Assembly (NCBI RefSeq): GCF_014636635.1
Contig: NZ_BMEO01000004.1
Span: forward strand, 205,169 to 269,168
Origin: Marinicella pacifica
GTDB taxonomy: Bacteria; Pseudomonadota; Gammaproteobacteria; Xanthomonadales; Marinicellaceae
Direction of reading: 5' to 3'
DNA: 64,000 nucleotides
Shown piece by piece: positions 43,091 to 51,239 of this stretch (positions are counted from its first letter, which is position 1; every line of letters begins with the position of its first letter). The notes below the pieces were generated by a model, which saw nothing but the letters and a program-made list of their open reading frames with translations, ran no database searches and was not told the origin of the DNA. The position numbers and the translations under genes are program-made.

Positions 43091-43831
43091 TTAAGCGGCC
43101 GTCAGTGCCTGAATCACCCAATCAGCCGCCAAAATCCCAAAACCACTGATTACAGTTGGTGACGTGCCGTATCCTGAATCACAATCCAGCCGATAAGAGG
43201 TTTGTTTGTCGGGTTCACAAAATGGCAAGGTCATGGCCTCATCGGAAAAAATGGCCGGAATATTGAATTTTTTTAAATACTTAAAACCATGCTGTCGACG
43301 TAATTCATATCGCACTTTTTTCAATAACCGATCGCCGTGGGTTTCGGCCAAATCTTTTATCTGCAAGCGGTTGGTCTGGCGTTTGCCACCGGCACCACCG
43401 GTGGTAACGATTGGAATCTTTTTATCACGACAGGCAGCCAACAGCAGCACTTTATGTTTTACCGAATCAACCGCATCAATCAGATAATCAAAATTAGTGT
43501 TTAATAATTTTTCGGCATTTTGGGCCATAAAGAACTGTTGCTCAGCGTGCACCACACATTCTGGATTGATGTCTGAAATGCGGTCTTTCATGGCAATCAC
43601 TTTTGCCTGTCCCACGGTACTGTTTAAGGCGTGAATCTGTCGATTTATATTGGTCACACACACTTCGTCAGCATCCACCAGGGTCATTTCACCGACACCG
43701 GATCGCGCCAACATTTCAGCAGCCCAGCAACCCACACCACCGATGCCGACAATAGCCACATGGGCTTGTTGCAATTGCTCAAAGCCGGTCGCGCCATAAA
43801 GGCGTTCTACACCACCAAAACGTTCTTTCAT
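43091..43831 (-). CDS. tcdA: tRNA threonylcarbamoyladenosine dehydratase
   Basis: 246 residues. E1-like/ThiF fold: 'HVAIVGIGGVGCWAAEMLARSGVG' ATP motif region near residue 25, 'LVDADEVCVTNINRQIHAL', 'DYLIDAVDSVKHKVLLLAACRD' and a C-terminal TcdA segment 'SDEAMTLPFCEPDK'. It cyclises t6A37 to ct6A37 on ANN-decoding tRNAs. ATG 43831 overlaps the tatD stop (ATGA) with AGGTG upstream. The longer in-frame start inside tatD is not needed. It is the last gene of the cytochrome oxidase operon. Confidence 0.94.
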   Translation of the reverse strand: MKERFGGVERLYGATGFEQLQQAHVAIVGIGGVGCWAAEMLARSGVGEMTLVDADEVCVTNINRQIHALNSTVGQAKVIAMKDRISDINPECVVHAEQQFFMAQNAEKLLNTNFDYLIDAVDSVKHKVLLLAACRDKKIPIVTTGGAGGKRQTNRLQIKDLAETHGDRLLKKVRYELRRQHGFKYLKKFNIPAIFSDEAMTLPFCEPDKQTSYRLDCDSGYGTSPTVISGFGILAADWVIQALTAA

Positions 43832-44583
43832 AATCCAAACACCTGCCGACAATTATGGGTCGTTTTTTGGCTTAATTCAGCCACGGAAATTTCTTTTGTT
43901 TCAGCCACAAATTCAGCCACTGAACATAAGTCCATCGGTAAATTTCGCTGATCTCTTTTATTATACAGGGGTTGATCCGGGGCATCGGTTTCAATCACCA
44001 GGCACGATAAATCCACTGACTTCACCACCTGATGTAACTTTCTGGCATTGGGATTGACCACGGCTGTACCAAAACCTAAGAGTACACCGTTGTCTGTGAT
44101 TTGCCTGGCTTGCTCCACCGAGCCGTTAAAACTGTGCATCACGGCTTTAAAGTAACGGTGTTTTTTAAGCATTTCAAAAACCGCCTGAACCGCACCGTTT
44201 ACATGCACTATCAGGGGAAGGTTCATGTCCTTGGCCAGTACGATTTGTTGTTCAAAGATGGCTTGCTGTGTGTTCCGGTCTAAATCATCCCGGTAAAAAT
44301 CCAAACCACATTCACCCAAAGCCACTGCCTGGTTATCGTCAAGGAATTCTGCCAGTTTTTGCAGGTCTTGTTGCTTGTGTTGCTCAACAAAATAAGGGTG
44401 TAGGCCATAGGCCGGATGGACGTCGCTGTGCGCATCGGCCAACTGTTTAATTTTTGAGAATCCCGAAACAGCGGTGGCGGGCACCACAAAACCTTTGATA
44501 CCCGCTTCTCTGGCTTGATTTAATAACTGAGAACGGTCTGCATCAAAACGTTGATCATCAAGATGAATATGGGAATCGATCAA
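43828..44583 (-). CDS. TatD-family metal-dependent deoxyribonuclease
   Basis: 251 residues. The N-terminal 'IDSHIHLDDQRF' holds the HxH metal ligands. Further metal residues are in 'AYGLHPYF', 'ALGECGLDFYRD' (Glu), 'LPLIVHVNGA', 'VMHSFNGS' and 'LVIETDAPDQPLY' (Asp). Its start overlaps the cyoE stop by 4 bases and its stop overlaps tcdA. A DNA-repair or quality-control hydrolase co-translated with oxidase assembly genes looks like operon hitch-hiking rather than function. Confidence 0.92.
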   Translation of the reverse strand: MIDSHIHLDDQRFDADRSQLLNQAREAGIKGFVVPATAVSGFSKIKQLADAHSDVHPAYGLHPYFVEQHKQQDLQKLAEFLDDNQAVALGECGLDFYRDDLDRNTQQAIFEQQIVLAKDMNLPLIVHVNGAVQAVFEMLKKHRYFKAVMHSFNGSVEQARQITDNGVLLGFGTAVVNPNARKLHQVVKSVDLSCLVIETDAPDQPLYNKRDQRNLPMDLCSVAEFVAETKEISVAELSQKTTHNCRQVFGL

Positions 44584-45488
44584 ACCACCGGCTCAGAAAA
44601 TAAACGCGGCATCACATCACCCCACAAAACGTAATGATCCAGCAATAAAAAGGCAAACAACAGCATCAGGTACCAAATAGAATATTTAAAGGTGTTCCAG
44701 GCCAGCAGTGGTGACCGGGTGTGTTTTAATTTAAAAGTCATCCACAAAAAACGAATGCCCAGAATAACGGCACCGGCCAGATAAATCAAACCGCTCATGC
44801 CGGTGAGGAATGGAAACAAGGTGACGATAAACAATAATATGGTGTAAAAAATAATGTGCAATTCAGTAAATTTCACACCATGCGTCACGGGCAACATTGG
44901 AATATGGGCCTTTTTGTAATCCTCTTTGCGAAAAATCGCCAGCGCCCAGAAATGCGGTGGTGTCCACACGTAGATAATGGCCAATAACAGTAAAGCATCC
45001 GGCGTTACATGCCCCGTCACGGTGGTCCAGCCCAGCACCGGGGGTGTGGCACCGGCCAGACCGCCAATCACAATATTCTGCGGCGTCACCCGTTTTAAAA
45101 ACATGGTGTAAATAAAGGCATAACCAATCAGGGAAACAAAGGTTAGTACCGCAGTCAGGACATTGACGAAATAAACCAATATACCGGTGCCGAGTATCGA
45201 TAAGATGGCGGCAAAAGTAAGTACATTAACTGTTTTTAAACCACCACTGGGCAGGGGTCGATGTTGGGTTCTGAGCATCACCTTATCGGCTTTTTGATCA
45301 GCCCAGTGATTGATGGCCGCCGCCCCGCCGGCGCTTAAAGCTATGCCCAATAAGCCCCATAAAATCACCACCCATTCCGATGTCGGAAAATTACGCATCG
45401 ATAACAGCATACCGACCAAAGCGGTGAATAATATCAGGCTTACCACACCGGGTTTAGTCAGCTCAAAATATTGCTTTAAACGGCTCAT
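44580..45488 (-). CDS. cyoE: Protoheme IX farnesyltransferase (heme O synthase)
   Basis: 302 residues with about nine membrane helices. UbiA-type motifs: 'NHWADQKADKVMLRTQHRPLPSG' region (first Asp-rich site, NxxxDxxxD) and 'YVWTPPHFWALAIFRKEDYKKA' region (second site). It adds a farnesyl group to heme b to give heme O, which the neighbouring CtaA turns into heme A for the oxidase in this operon. It lies 3 bases downstream of ctaA. Confidence 0.96.
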   Translation of the reverse strand: MSRLKQYFELTKPGVVSLILFTALVGMLLSMRNFPTSEWVVILWGLLGIALSAGGAAAINHWADQKADKVMLRTQHRPLPSGGLKTVNVLTFAAILSILGTGILVYFVNVLTAVLTFVSLIGYAFIYTMFLKRVTPQNIVIGGLAGATPPVLGWTTVTGHVTPDALLLLAIIYVWTPPHFWALAIFRKEDYKKAHIPMLPVTHGVKFTELHIIFYTILLFIVTLFPFLTGMSGLIYLAGAVILGIRFLWMTFKLKHTRSPLLAWNTFKYSIWYLMLLFAFLLLDHYVLWGDVMPRLFSEPVV

Positions 45489-45491
45489 GGG

Positions 45492-46472
45492 CTAATTATA
45501 GGAAGCTTGACGGGTTTTATAAAGCAGATACACCAGAGCGATGAGTAACAATGCCGCCACGCCGTTGTGCATCACCGCCACCGTCAACGGCAGGTTCATG
45601 GTGACATTAATGATACCTAAGGCAATTTGTAATCCCAACAGACCACCAATTACCACGGCCATGGGCAAAAGTTCTCTGTTTTTGCAGAGTCGGTAAATCA
45701 ACCAGGATAAATAAGCCGCCACCACCACAAATCCCATGCGGTGGGTCATTTGTATGGCCACCCGTGCCGGACCGTCTTTGACTCCGAATTCATAGTTTGG
45801 CCCAAATTCACGCAGTAAATTAAAACCCTGAACAAAGTCCATATTTGGCCACCATTGTCCGTTGCATTGCGGGAAACCGGTACAGGCCAGGGCGGCATAG
45901 TTGGCACTGGTCCAGCCACCCAGAGCAATTTGCAGAGCCACGAGCAACAGCGCCAGCACCACCATTTGGGTACTGACATGACCGGCATAGCGATAGCCTT
46001 TGATTTGGGGTGTTTCACGGCAGGCCAGCCAAACCAACAGGGATAAGGTCAATAAACCGCCCAGTAAATGGCTCATCACAATACTGGGATGCAATTTTAA
46101 AGTCACCGTCCACATACCCAATGCTGCCTGAAACGTGATCACCAATCCGATGATGAACGGCAACTTCGCCGACATGATGTGACGTTGTCGAAAGGCCCAT
46201 ATAAATAAAGCCAATACCAGCAAACCCAGGGTGCCCGCCAATATCCTGTGGATCACTTCTTTCCAGGCTTTGTGCACTTCCACCGCCCTTTCGGGGAAAT
46301 TCTGATTGGCCACAGCAATCTCATCTGCCTGGGTCGGCCAGGTTAAATGTCCGTAACAGCCCGGCCAGTCAGGACAACCCAATCCGGCATCGGATAAGCG
46401 CACAAAAGCACCCAACACCACCACACACAATCCCAATCCAACGGCCAACCAGGCCACATGTTTGTATTTCAT
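45492..46472 (-). CDS. ctaA: Heme A synthase (COX15/CtaA)
   Basis: 326 residues, eight membrane helices in two similar halves. Conserved: 'GAFVRLSDAGLGCPDWPGCYG' region with the disulfide cysteine pair, 'AVEVHKAWKEVIHRILAG' (heme His), 'HLLGGLLTLSLL', 'QIALGGWTSANYAALACTGFPQCNG' region, 'ALVVAAYL' and 'MHNGVAAL'. It oxidises heme O to heme A. ATG 46472 is chosen (AAAGG upstream) over TTG 46478. It slightly overlaps the end region of the SCO-like gene. Confidence 0.94.
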   Translation of the reverse strand: MKYKHVAWLAVGLGLCVVVLGAFVRLSDAGLGCPDWPGCYGHLTWPTQADEIAVANQNFPERAVEVHKAWKEVIHRILAGTLGLLVLALFIWAFRQRHIMSAKLPFIIGLVITFQAALGMWTVTLKLHPSIVMSHLLGGLLTLSLLVWLACRETPQIKGYRYAGHVSTQMVVLALLLVALQIALGGWTSANYAALACTGFPQCNGQWWPNMDFVQGFNLLREFGPNYEFGVKDGPARVAIQMTHRMGFVVVAAYLSWLIYRLCKNRELLPMAVVIGGLLGLQIALGIINVTMNLPLTVAVMHNGVAALLLIALVYLLYKTRQASYN

Positions 46473-46474
46473 CG

Positions 46475-47038
46475 TCAACCTTTTCTTTTAACCAGTAACT
46501 TCAAATCCTTGATGATATCCTGCGGTTCATTATCCGGCGTAAAGGCCATCATTAAATACCCCTCAGGTGCCACCACATACAAGCCTTCGCCTCGACCTAA
46601 CGACTGATTGGACAATTCATCCAACAACGCATTTAAAGCTGAATGACCATCTGTGGCGATTTTTTTAATGTGTTTAAAAGGGTCTTCCCCGCGCAGATCA
46701 AAATCTTTGGCCAACAACATAAGTTCCAATTTATCGGCATTTTGCGCCAAAGTCAGGTTAAAGCGGTGTAATTTATCTTCCCATTCAAAACAAGCTTCAT
46801 CACATACTTTGGGCGTTCGGTATATTAATGTCCAGTGTTCCGGTAAATCATTAACCCATTCTGCGTCTGTATAATCAGCCAGTTTAACCGGCGGTGAGAT
46901 AAAAACACCGTGATTTTTCATGCTGTCAGGCTCAAAGTCTATCATGCCTGAACCCAGCAAATACGCCACCACCACCGGAACTGCAAAGAGCAGAAAGACC
47001 ACCAAAATAATAAGTCTGTTTTTACTTTTTAAATGCAT
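46475..47038 (-). CDS. SCO-like thioredoxin-fold membrane protein
   Basis: 187 residues. One N-terminal membrane helix ('LIILVVFLLFAVPVVVAYLLG') then a thioredoxin-like domain outside. A CxxxC pair 'KVCDEACFEWE' sits where SCO proteins carry their copper ligands, but the distal His is not evident. It occupies the position of the uncharacterised gene between SURF1 and COX15 in Pseudomonas-type oxidase clusters. It overlaps the surf1 3' end by 17 bases. Likely a copper or thiol helper for CuA assembly. Confidence 0.75.
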   Translation of the reverse strand: MHLKSKNRLIILVVFLLFAVPVVVAYLLGSGMIDFEPDSMKNHGVFISPPVKLADYTDAEWVNDLPEHWTLIYRTPKVCDEACFEWEDKLHRFNLTLAQNADKLELMLLAKDFDLRGEDPFKHIKKIATDGHSALNALLDELSNQSLGRGEGLYVVAPEGYLMMAFTPDNEPQDIIKDLKLLVKRKG

Positions 47039-47726
47039 CAGATTTAAATAAAAAATAGAAATAAAGTAAGCACAAAGCCAAACACATCATAAACCATTGA
47101 AAGGCATACGCCCGATGTCTGGCTGCGGTCATCATCGGCGCCTGCCAATCGCGGACAAAACCATGATCAGCACCGACATTTAATTTAACAACACGGTCTA
47201 AAATTTGACAATCACCCCGTTGGCATACTTGCTGTGTTAAAAACACTTTGGTCTGATGTACTGGCAAATAAGTAACCTGTTGCTTTGACATCTCTTTAAA
47301 AATCTGATCACCCAGTTGAACACCCGGACGCGGCCAGGCTGATAACAGTCCGATAAGTTCTGTTTCACCCTCCGGCACAGACACATCCACTCCCGCAGAA
47401 GCTGTCCAGCCGCGGTTCACCAAAAGCCAGAGATTATTGTCAGTTAAAAAAGCCGTCATCACATAAAAACCCACCTGGCCGTCGTGAAATTGATTGGCCA
47501 ATAAAAAGTGTGTATTGTCATAGCGACCGGTCACCCGGATGGTTTGGTAATCATTGATTTTTTGCCAATCAGACCCTGACTTGGGTTGTTTGTATTCCCC
47601 TGACTGCATTTGCTGACGAATCTGGTCTTTTTGTTCGGCCCGATCCAGTTGCCAGAAACCAAGCCAGACCATCAGCAAAAATACTGCCAGCCACAATAAC
47701 GTAAAAAACCAGGGAAATGTCCGCAT
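47022..47726 (-). CDS. SURF1-family cytochrome oxidase assembly protein
   Basis: 234 residues with a helix at each end ('FFTLLWLAVFLLMVWLGFWQLDRAEQK' region at the start; 'AYAFQWFMMCLALCLLYFYFLF' region at the end). The domain between faces the periplasm and holds 'VTGRYDNTHFLLANQFHDGQ' and 'LWLLVNRGWT'. SURF1 proteins help heme A insertion into subunit I. It lies between DUF2909 and the SCO-like gene. Confidence 0.93.
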   Translation of the reverse strand: MRTFPWFFTLLWLAVFLLMVWLGFWQLDRAEQKDQIRQQMQSGEYKQPKSGSDWQKINDYQTIRVTGRYDNTHFLLANQFHDGQVGFYVMTAFLTDNNLWLLVNRGWTASAGVDVSVPEGETELIGLLSAWPRPGVQLGDQIFKEMSKQQVTYLPVHQTKVFLTQQVCQRGDCQILDRVVKLNVGADHGFVRDWQAPMMTAARHRAYAFQWFMMCLALCLLYFYFLFKSDAFKK

Positions 47727-47738
47727 GCACTGAACGGG

Positions 47739-47954
47739 TTAACCGGTGGCTTTCAGCTGCAGACCATGCGGTACAATCCACCCCATTTTCATGGCCAGAA
47801 TGATGAATAAAAAAAGCACCACGGAAAGCACCACACGCACCGTTAAAAATCGGACAGTATTATTGCTTTGGCCTTTATCCCGGGATAAATAAAAAAGTGC
47901 CGATCCCATGCTGTACAGAATAAACAAAAAAACAATAACAATAAAGTATTTCAT
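47739..47954 (-). CDS. DUF2909 twin-helix protein
   Basis: 71 residues, two membrane helices ('VIVFLFILYSMGSALFYL' and 'RVVLSVVLFLFIILAMKMGW') separated by a short basic loop with 'LSRDKGQSNNTVRFLTVR'. This is the small conserved gene found between oxidase subunit III and SURF1 in gammaproteobacterial cox clusters. Function unknown; an assembly or stabilising role is inferred from position. Confidence 0.87.
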   Translation of the reverse strand: MKYFIVIVFLFILYSMGSALFYLSRDKGQSNNTVRFLTVRVVLSVVLFLFIILAMKMGWIVPHGLQLKATG

Positions 47955-48008
47955 AACAGCACGAAGCGCGTCACCGAATTTACCGGTGACGCTTAATGAA
48001 TATATTTC

Positions 48009-48887
48009 CTACAGCACGTAAACAAAGATAAACAAGCCCAGCCAAACAACATCCACAAAGTGCCAGTACCAGGCCACCGCTTCAAAGCCAAAATGATTAT
48101 TGGGTTTAAAATGACCTTTCATGAGTCGCAAGGTAATCACAATCAACATGATGGTACCTAAGGTTACATGCAAACCGTGAAAACCCGTCAACATAAAAAA
48201 GGTTGAACCGTAGATACCCGATTTTAAGGTTAAATTCAGGTGTTGGTACGCTTCAATGTATTCCTCTGCTTGATAAAACAGGAAAGTGGCGCCCAGTAAA
48301 ACCGTGGCAATCATCCAAATGATGGTTTTTTTCCGGTCACCGGCACGCAAAGCATGGTGTGCGATGGTGATGGTGATGGAACTGGTTAACAGCAACAAGG
48401 TATTCACCAGCGGCAAGGAAAATGCGCTGATGGTTTCAAAACGGCCATTGAGTTCACCCGGACCATTGGTGGGCCAGACAGCCTCATAACCCGACCACAA
48501 CTGTACATTGGTGGCTAAGTTGGCGCCTTCACCGCCGAGCCAGGGCACGGCAAAGGTTCTGGCATAAAACAGGGCACCAAAGAATGAAGCAAAAAACATG
48601 ACCTCAGAGAAAATAAACCAGATCATACCGGCCCGAAAAGACGCGTCCACCTGCTTGTTGTAGAGGTTGTCTTCACTTTCTTTAATGACCTCACCAAACC
48701 AGCCAAAAAACATAAAAATCAAAATAGCAAAGCCCGCATACATCACCCAGGGGGTGGTGGGCTCCAGATCAAGGCTGTTAAATTTCAGACTGGCTCCAAT
48801 CACAGAGACAAAAAGACCGACGCAGGCGACAATCGGCCACTTGGCGGTATGGGGAACATAATATTGTTTTTCACTCATTTCTGTCAT
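48009..48887 (-). CDS. ctaE: Cytochrome c oxidase subunit III
   Basis: 292 residues, seven membrane helices. Family motifs: 'YYVPHTAKWPIVA', 'DASFRAGMIWFIFSEVMFFASFFGALFYAR' region, 'LLTSSITITIAHHALRAGDR', 'EYIEAYQHLNLTLKSGIYGSTFFMLTGFHGLHV' region and 'NHFGFEAVAWYWHFVDVVWLGLF' region. ATG 48887 and ATG 48878 are both possible. Part of the oxidase complex in the inner membrane. Confidence 0.96.
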   Translation of the reverse strand: MTEMSEKQYYVPHTAKWPIVACVGLFVSVIGASLKFNSLDLEPTTPWVMYAGFAILIFMFFGWFGEVIKESEDNLYNKQVDASFRAGMIWFIFSEVMFFASFFGALFYARTFAVPWLGGEGANLATNVQLWSGYEAVWPTNGPGELNGRFETISAFSLPLVNTLLLLTSSITITIAHHALRAGDRKKTIIWMIATVLLGATFLFYQAEEYIEAYQHLNLTLKSGIYGSTFFMLTGFHGLHVTLGTIMLIVITLRLMKGHFKPNNHFGFEAVAWYWHFVDVVWLGLFIFVYVL

Positions 48888-48907
48888 GATGTATTACTCG
48901 ATAATTA

Positions 48908-49483
48908 TTAACTGTTGTTGTCTGTTTTTTCATTGACCGATGCCTGTTCACCGGTTTGTTGGTATTTATTAAAAAAAGTGTAGGATAAAGTCACCAGCTT
49001 AACATCTTCGGGGAGATCACGGCCGATAATAAATGTCAGTGGCATGGCCATTTCTTCTCCGGCTTGAAGCAGCTGTTCGGTAAAACAAAAACACTCTGTT
49101 TTGTTAAAATATTTGGACGCTTTGGCTGGTGCCACACTCGGCACCGCCTGCCCAATAATTTCAAAATCAGCCGTATTTTTCGCATAATACTCTGTGTGAT
49201 ACAGCTTGCCCAGCTGAACTTCCATAGAAAACTCAGTGGGCCTGAAAGCCCATGGCAAATCACTTCTCACATTACCATCAAACTGCACCGTTACGGTTCG
49301 CTTATCATCAACCGCCGGCTGATTCTTTTCAACTTCCCCGTTAGTGGTGACACCGGTTTTTCCGTTTAAGCCGGTGATATCACACACCACATCATACAGC
49401 GGCACCAGCACAAAGCCAAATCCGACCATTAAAACAGCAATGGCCAGCAGTGCCTTTAATGTATTGCCAACACTGTCAAACAT
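48908..49483 (-). CDS. ctaG: Cytochrome c oxidase assembly protein COX11/CtaG
   Basis: 191 residues. One membrane helix (~residues 8-28, 'LKALLAIAVLMVGFGFVLVP'), then the copper-binding domain with 'LYDVVCDITGLNGKTG' and the copper ligands in 'KTECFCFTEQLLQAGEE' (CxC). It delivers copper to the CuB site of subunit I. ATG 49483 is chosen; the longer frame to 49528 is antisense to nothing but overlaps a separate 43-codon gene, which explains why the extra 15 residues do not fit the family. Confidence 0.93.
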   Translation of the reverse strand: MFDSVGNTLKALLAIAVLMVGFGFVLVPLYDVVCDITGLNGKTGVTTNGEVEKNQPAVDDKRTVTVQFDGNVRSDLPWAFRPTEFSMEVQLGKLYHTEYYAKNTADFEIIGQAVPSVAPAKASKYFNKTECFCFTEQLLQAGEEMAMPLTFIIGRDLPEDVKLVTLSYTFFNKYQQTGEQASVNEKTDNNS

Positions 49484-49607
49484 GGGCTTGTCGTAATACC
49501 AGATAAACGGACCATAAAAACAAGCCAACAGTCACCAGACCTAACAGGATGACTGTTTTCTTAATGCCTTTACTTTGTTCAGGCGTATGTTTTTTTTCGT
49601 GGGTCAT
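49476..49607 (-). CDS. 43-residue cytochrome oxidase small assembly protein
   Basis: A short ORF between ctaD and ctaG: polar Lys-rich start ('MTHEKKHTPEQSKGIKKT'), one membrane helix ('VILLGLVTVGLFLWSVYLVL') and a basic end. Its ATG overlaps the ctaD stop (TAATG) and its stop overlaps the ctaG start by 8 bases, so it is translated in line with both. A similar tiny single-helix protein lies at this place in many gammaproteobacterial oxidase clusters. Confidence 0.8.
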   Translation of the reverse strand: MTHEKKHTPEQSKGIKKTVILLGLVTVGLFLWSVYLVLRQAHV

Positions 49608-51223
49608 TAATGGGTATCACCATGTGCCATTCTGTTTAAATCAACGGGTTTATACTCATCAAAAGTATGGTGTGGCGCGGGTGACGGAACCGTCCACTCT
49701 AAACCTTTGGCATCTTCCCACACCTGAGAAGTGGCTTTTTGACCGCCGCGAACCGTTTTAATCACAATATAGACAAAGAACACCTGCGCCAGTCCAAAGG
49801 CGAAGCCGCCGATACTGGACCACATATTAAATTCAGCAAATTGAGTGGAGTAATCCGGAATCCGCCGTGGCATACCGGCCAGACCTAAGAAATGCTGCGG
49901 GAAGAATAATACATTCACGGATATGGCTGACCACCAAAAGTGAATTTTACCCAGGCGCTCATCGTACATATGACCGGTCCATTTCGGCAACCAGTAATAA
50001 GCCGCCGCAATAATCGCAAACACGGAACCCGGCACCAGCACATAATGGAAATGGGCCACAATAAAATAGGTGTCATGGTATTGTAAGTCCACAGGTGCCA
50101 GGGCCATCATCACCCCGGAAAAACCTCCGATGGTAAATAAAGCCACAAAAGCAATGGAAAACAGCATCGGTGTTTCAAAAGTCATGGCACCGCGCCACAT
50201 GGTGGCCAGCCAGTTAAAGACTTTCACCCCGGTGGGTACCGCAATCAGCATGGTGGCATACATAAAGTAGAGCTGTCCGCCTAAAGGCATGCCCACGGAA
50301 AACATGTGATGCGCCCACACAATAAATGACAAGAAGGCAATGGCGGCGGTGGCGTACACCATCGATACATAACCGAACAAGCGTTTACGGGCAAAAGTCG
50401 GAATAATTTCAGAAACAATCCCGAATGACGGCAGAATCATAATATACACTTCAGGGTGACCAAAGAACCAGAAAATATGCTGGAACATCACCGGATCACC
50501 GCCACCGGCGGCATTAAAGAAGCTGGTGCCGAAATAACGGTCGGTCAGCAGCATGGTCACTGCACCGGCCAACACAGGCATCACCAGAATCAATAAGAAA
50601 GCAGTAATCAACCAGGTCCAGACAAACATCGGCATATTCAGATAACCCACATTCGGCGCGCGCATATTCACAATGGTGGCAATAATATTAATCGCACCCA
50701 GAATAGAGGAAATACCCATTAAGTGAACGGCAAAAACTAAAAAGGCCACATTTTGACCGCCTTGTAATACCAATGGCGGGTACATGGTCCAACCACCGGC
50801 CGGCGCCCCACCGGGCATAAAGAAGGTCGAGGCCAACACCACAAAGGCAAAGGGTAATAACCAGAATGAAAAGTTATTTAAGCGCGGCAAGGCCATATCC
50901 GGCGCACCAATCATCATTGGCACCATCCAGTTAGCCAAACCCACAAATGCCGGCATGACCGCACCGAAAATCATGAACAGCGCGTGCATGGTGGTCATTT
51001 GATTGAAGAAGAATGGCTCAACAAACTGTAACCCCGGCTGAAATAACTCCAAACGAATCACCATGGCCATGGATCCGCCCAGAATAAACATCGCCAACGC
51101 AAACACCAGATACATGGTGCCGATGTCTTTGTGGTTGGTGGTTAATAACCAGCGATTCACAAATCCTTTGGGTTTGTGATCGTGGTCTTGACTCAATTCA
51201 TCATGTGTAATGTCGTGACTCAT
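49607..51223 (-). CDS. ctaD: Cytochrome c oxidase subunit I
   Basis: 538 residues, twelve membrane helices. The heme-copper core is complete: 'FFNQMTTMHALFMIFGAVMP' (heme a His), 'FWFFGHPEVYIMILPSFGI' (CuB His with the His-Tyr cross-link), 'VWAHHMFSVG' (CuB His pair), and 'HDTYFIVAHFHYVLVPGSVFA' region (heme a3 and heme a His). The 'HPEVY' tyrosine and the helix VI/VIII residues indicate an A-type, proton-pumping oxidase. AGGA lies 8 bases before ATG 51223. 16 bases downstream of ctaC. Confidence 0.98.
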   Translation of the reverse strand: MSHDITHDELSQDHDHKPKGFVNRWLLTTNHKDIGTMYLVFALAMFILGGSMAMVIRLELFQPGLQFVEPFFFNQMTTMHALFMIFGAVMPAFVGLANWMVPMMIGAPDMALPRLNNFSFWLLPFAFVVLASTFFMPGGAPAGGWTMYPPLVLQGGQNVAFLVFAVHLMGISSILGAINIIATIVNMRAPNVGYLNMPMFVWTWLITAFLLILVMPVLAGAVTMLLTDRYFGTSFFNAAGGGDPVMFQHIFWFFGHPEVYIMILPSFGIVSEIIPTFARKRLFGYVSMVYATAAIAFLSFIVWAHHMFSVGMPLGGQLYFMYATMLIAVPTGVKVFNWLATMWRGAMTFETPMLFSIAFVALFTIGGFSGVMMALAPVDLQYHDTYFIVAHFHYVLVPGSVFAIIAAAYYWLPKWTGHMYDERLGKIHFWWSAISVNVLFFPQHFLGLAGMPRRIPDYSTQFAEFNMWSSIGGFAFGLAQVFFVYIVIKTVRGGQKATSQVWEDAKGLEWTVPSPAPHHTFDEYKPVDLNRMAHGDTH

Positions 51224-51239
51224 TGTTTAATCCTCGAAA

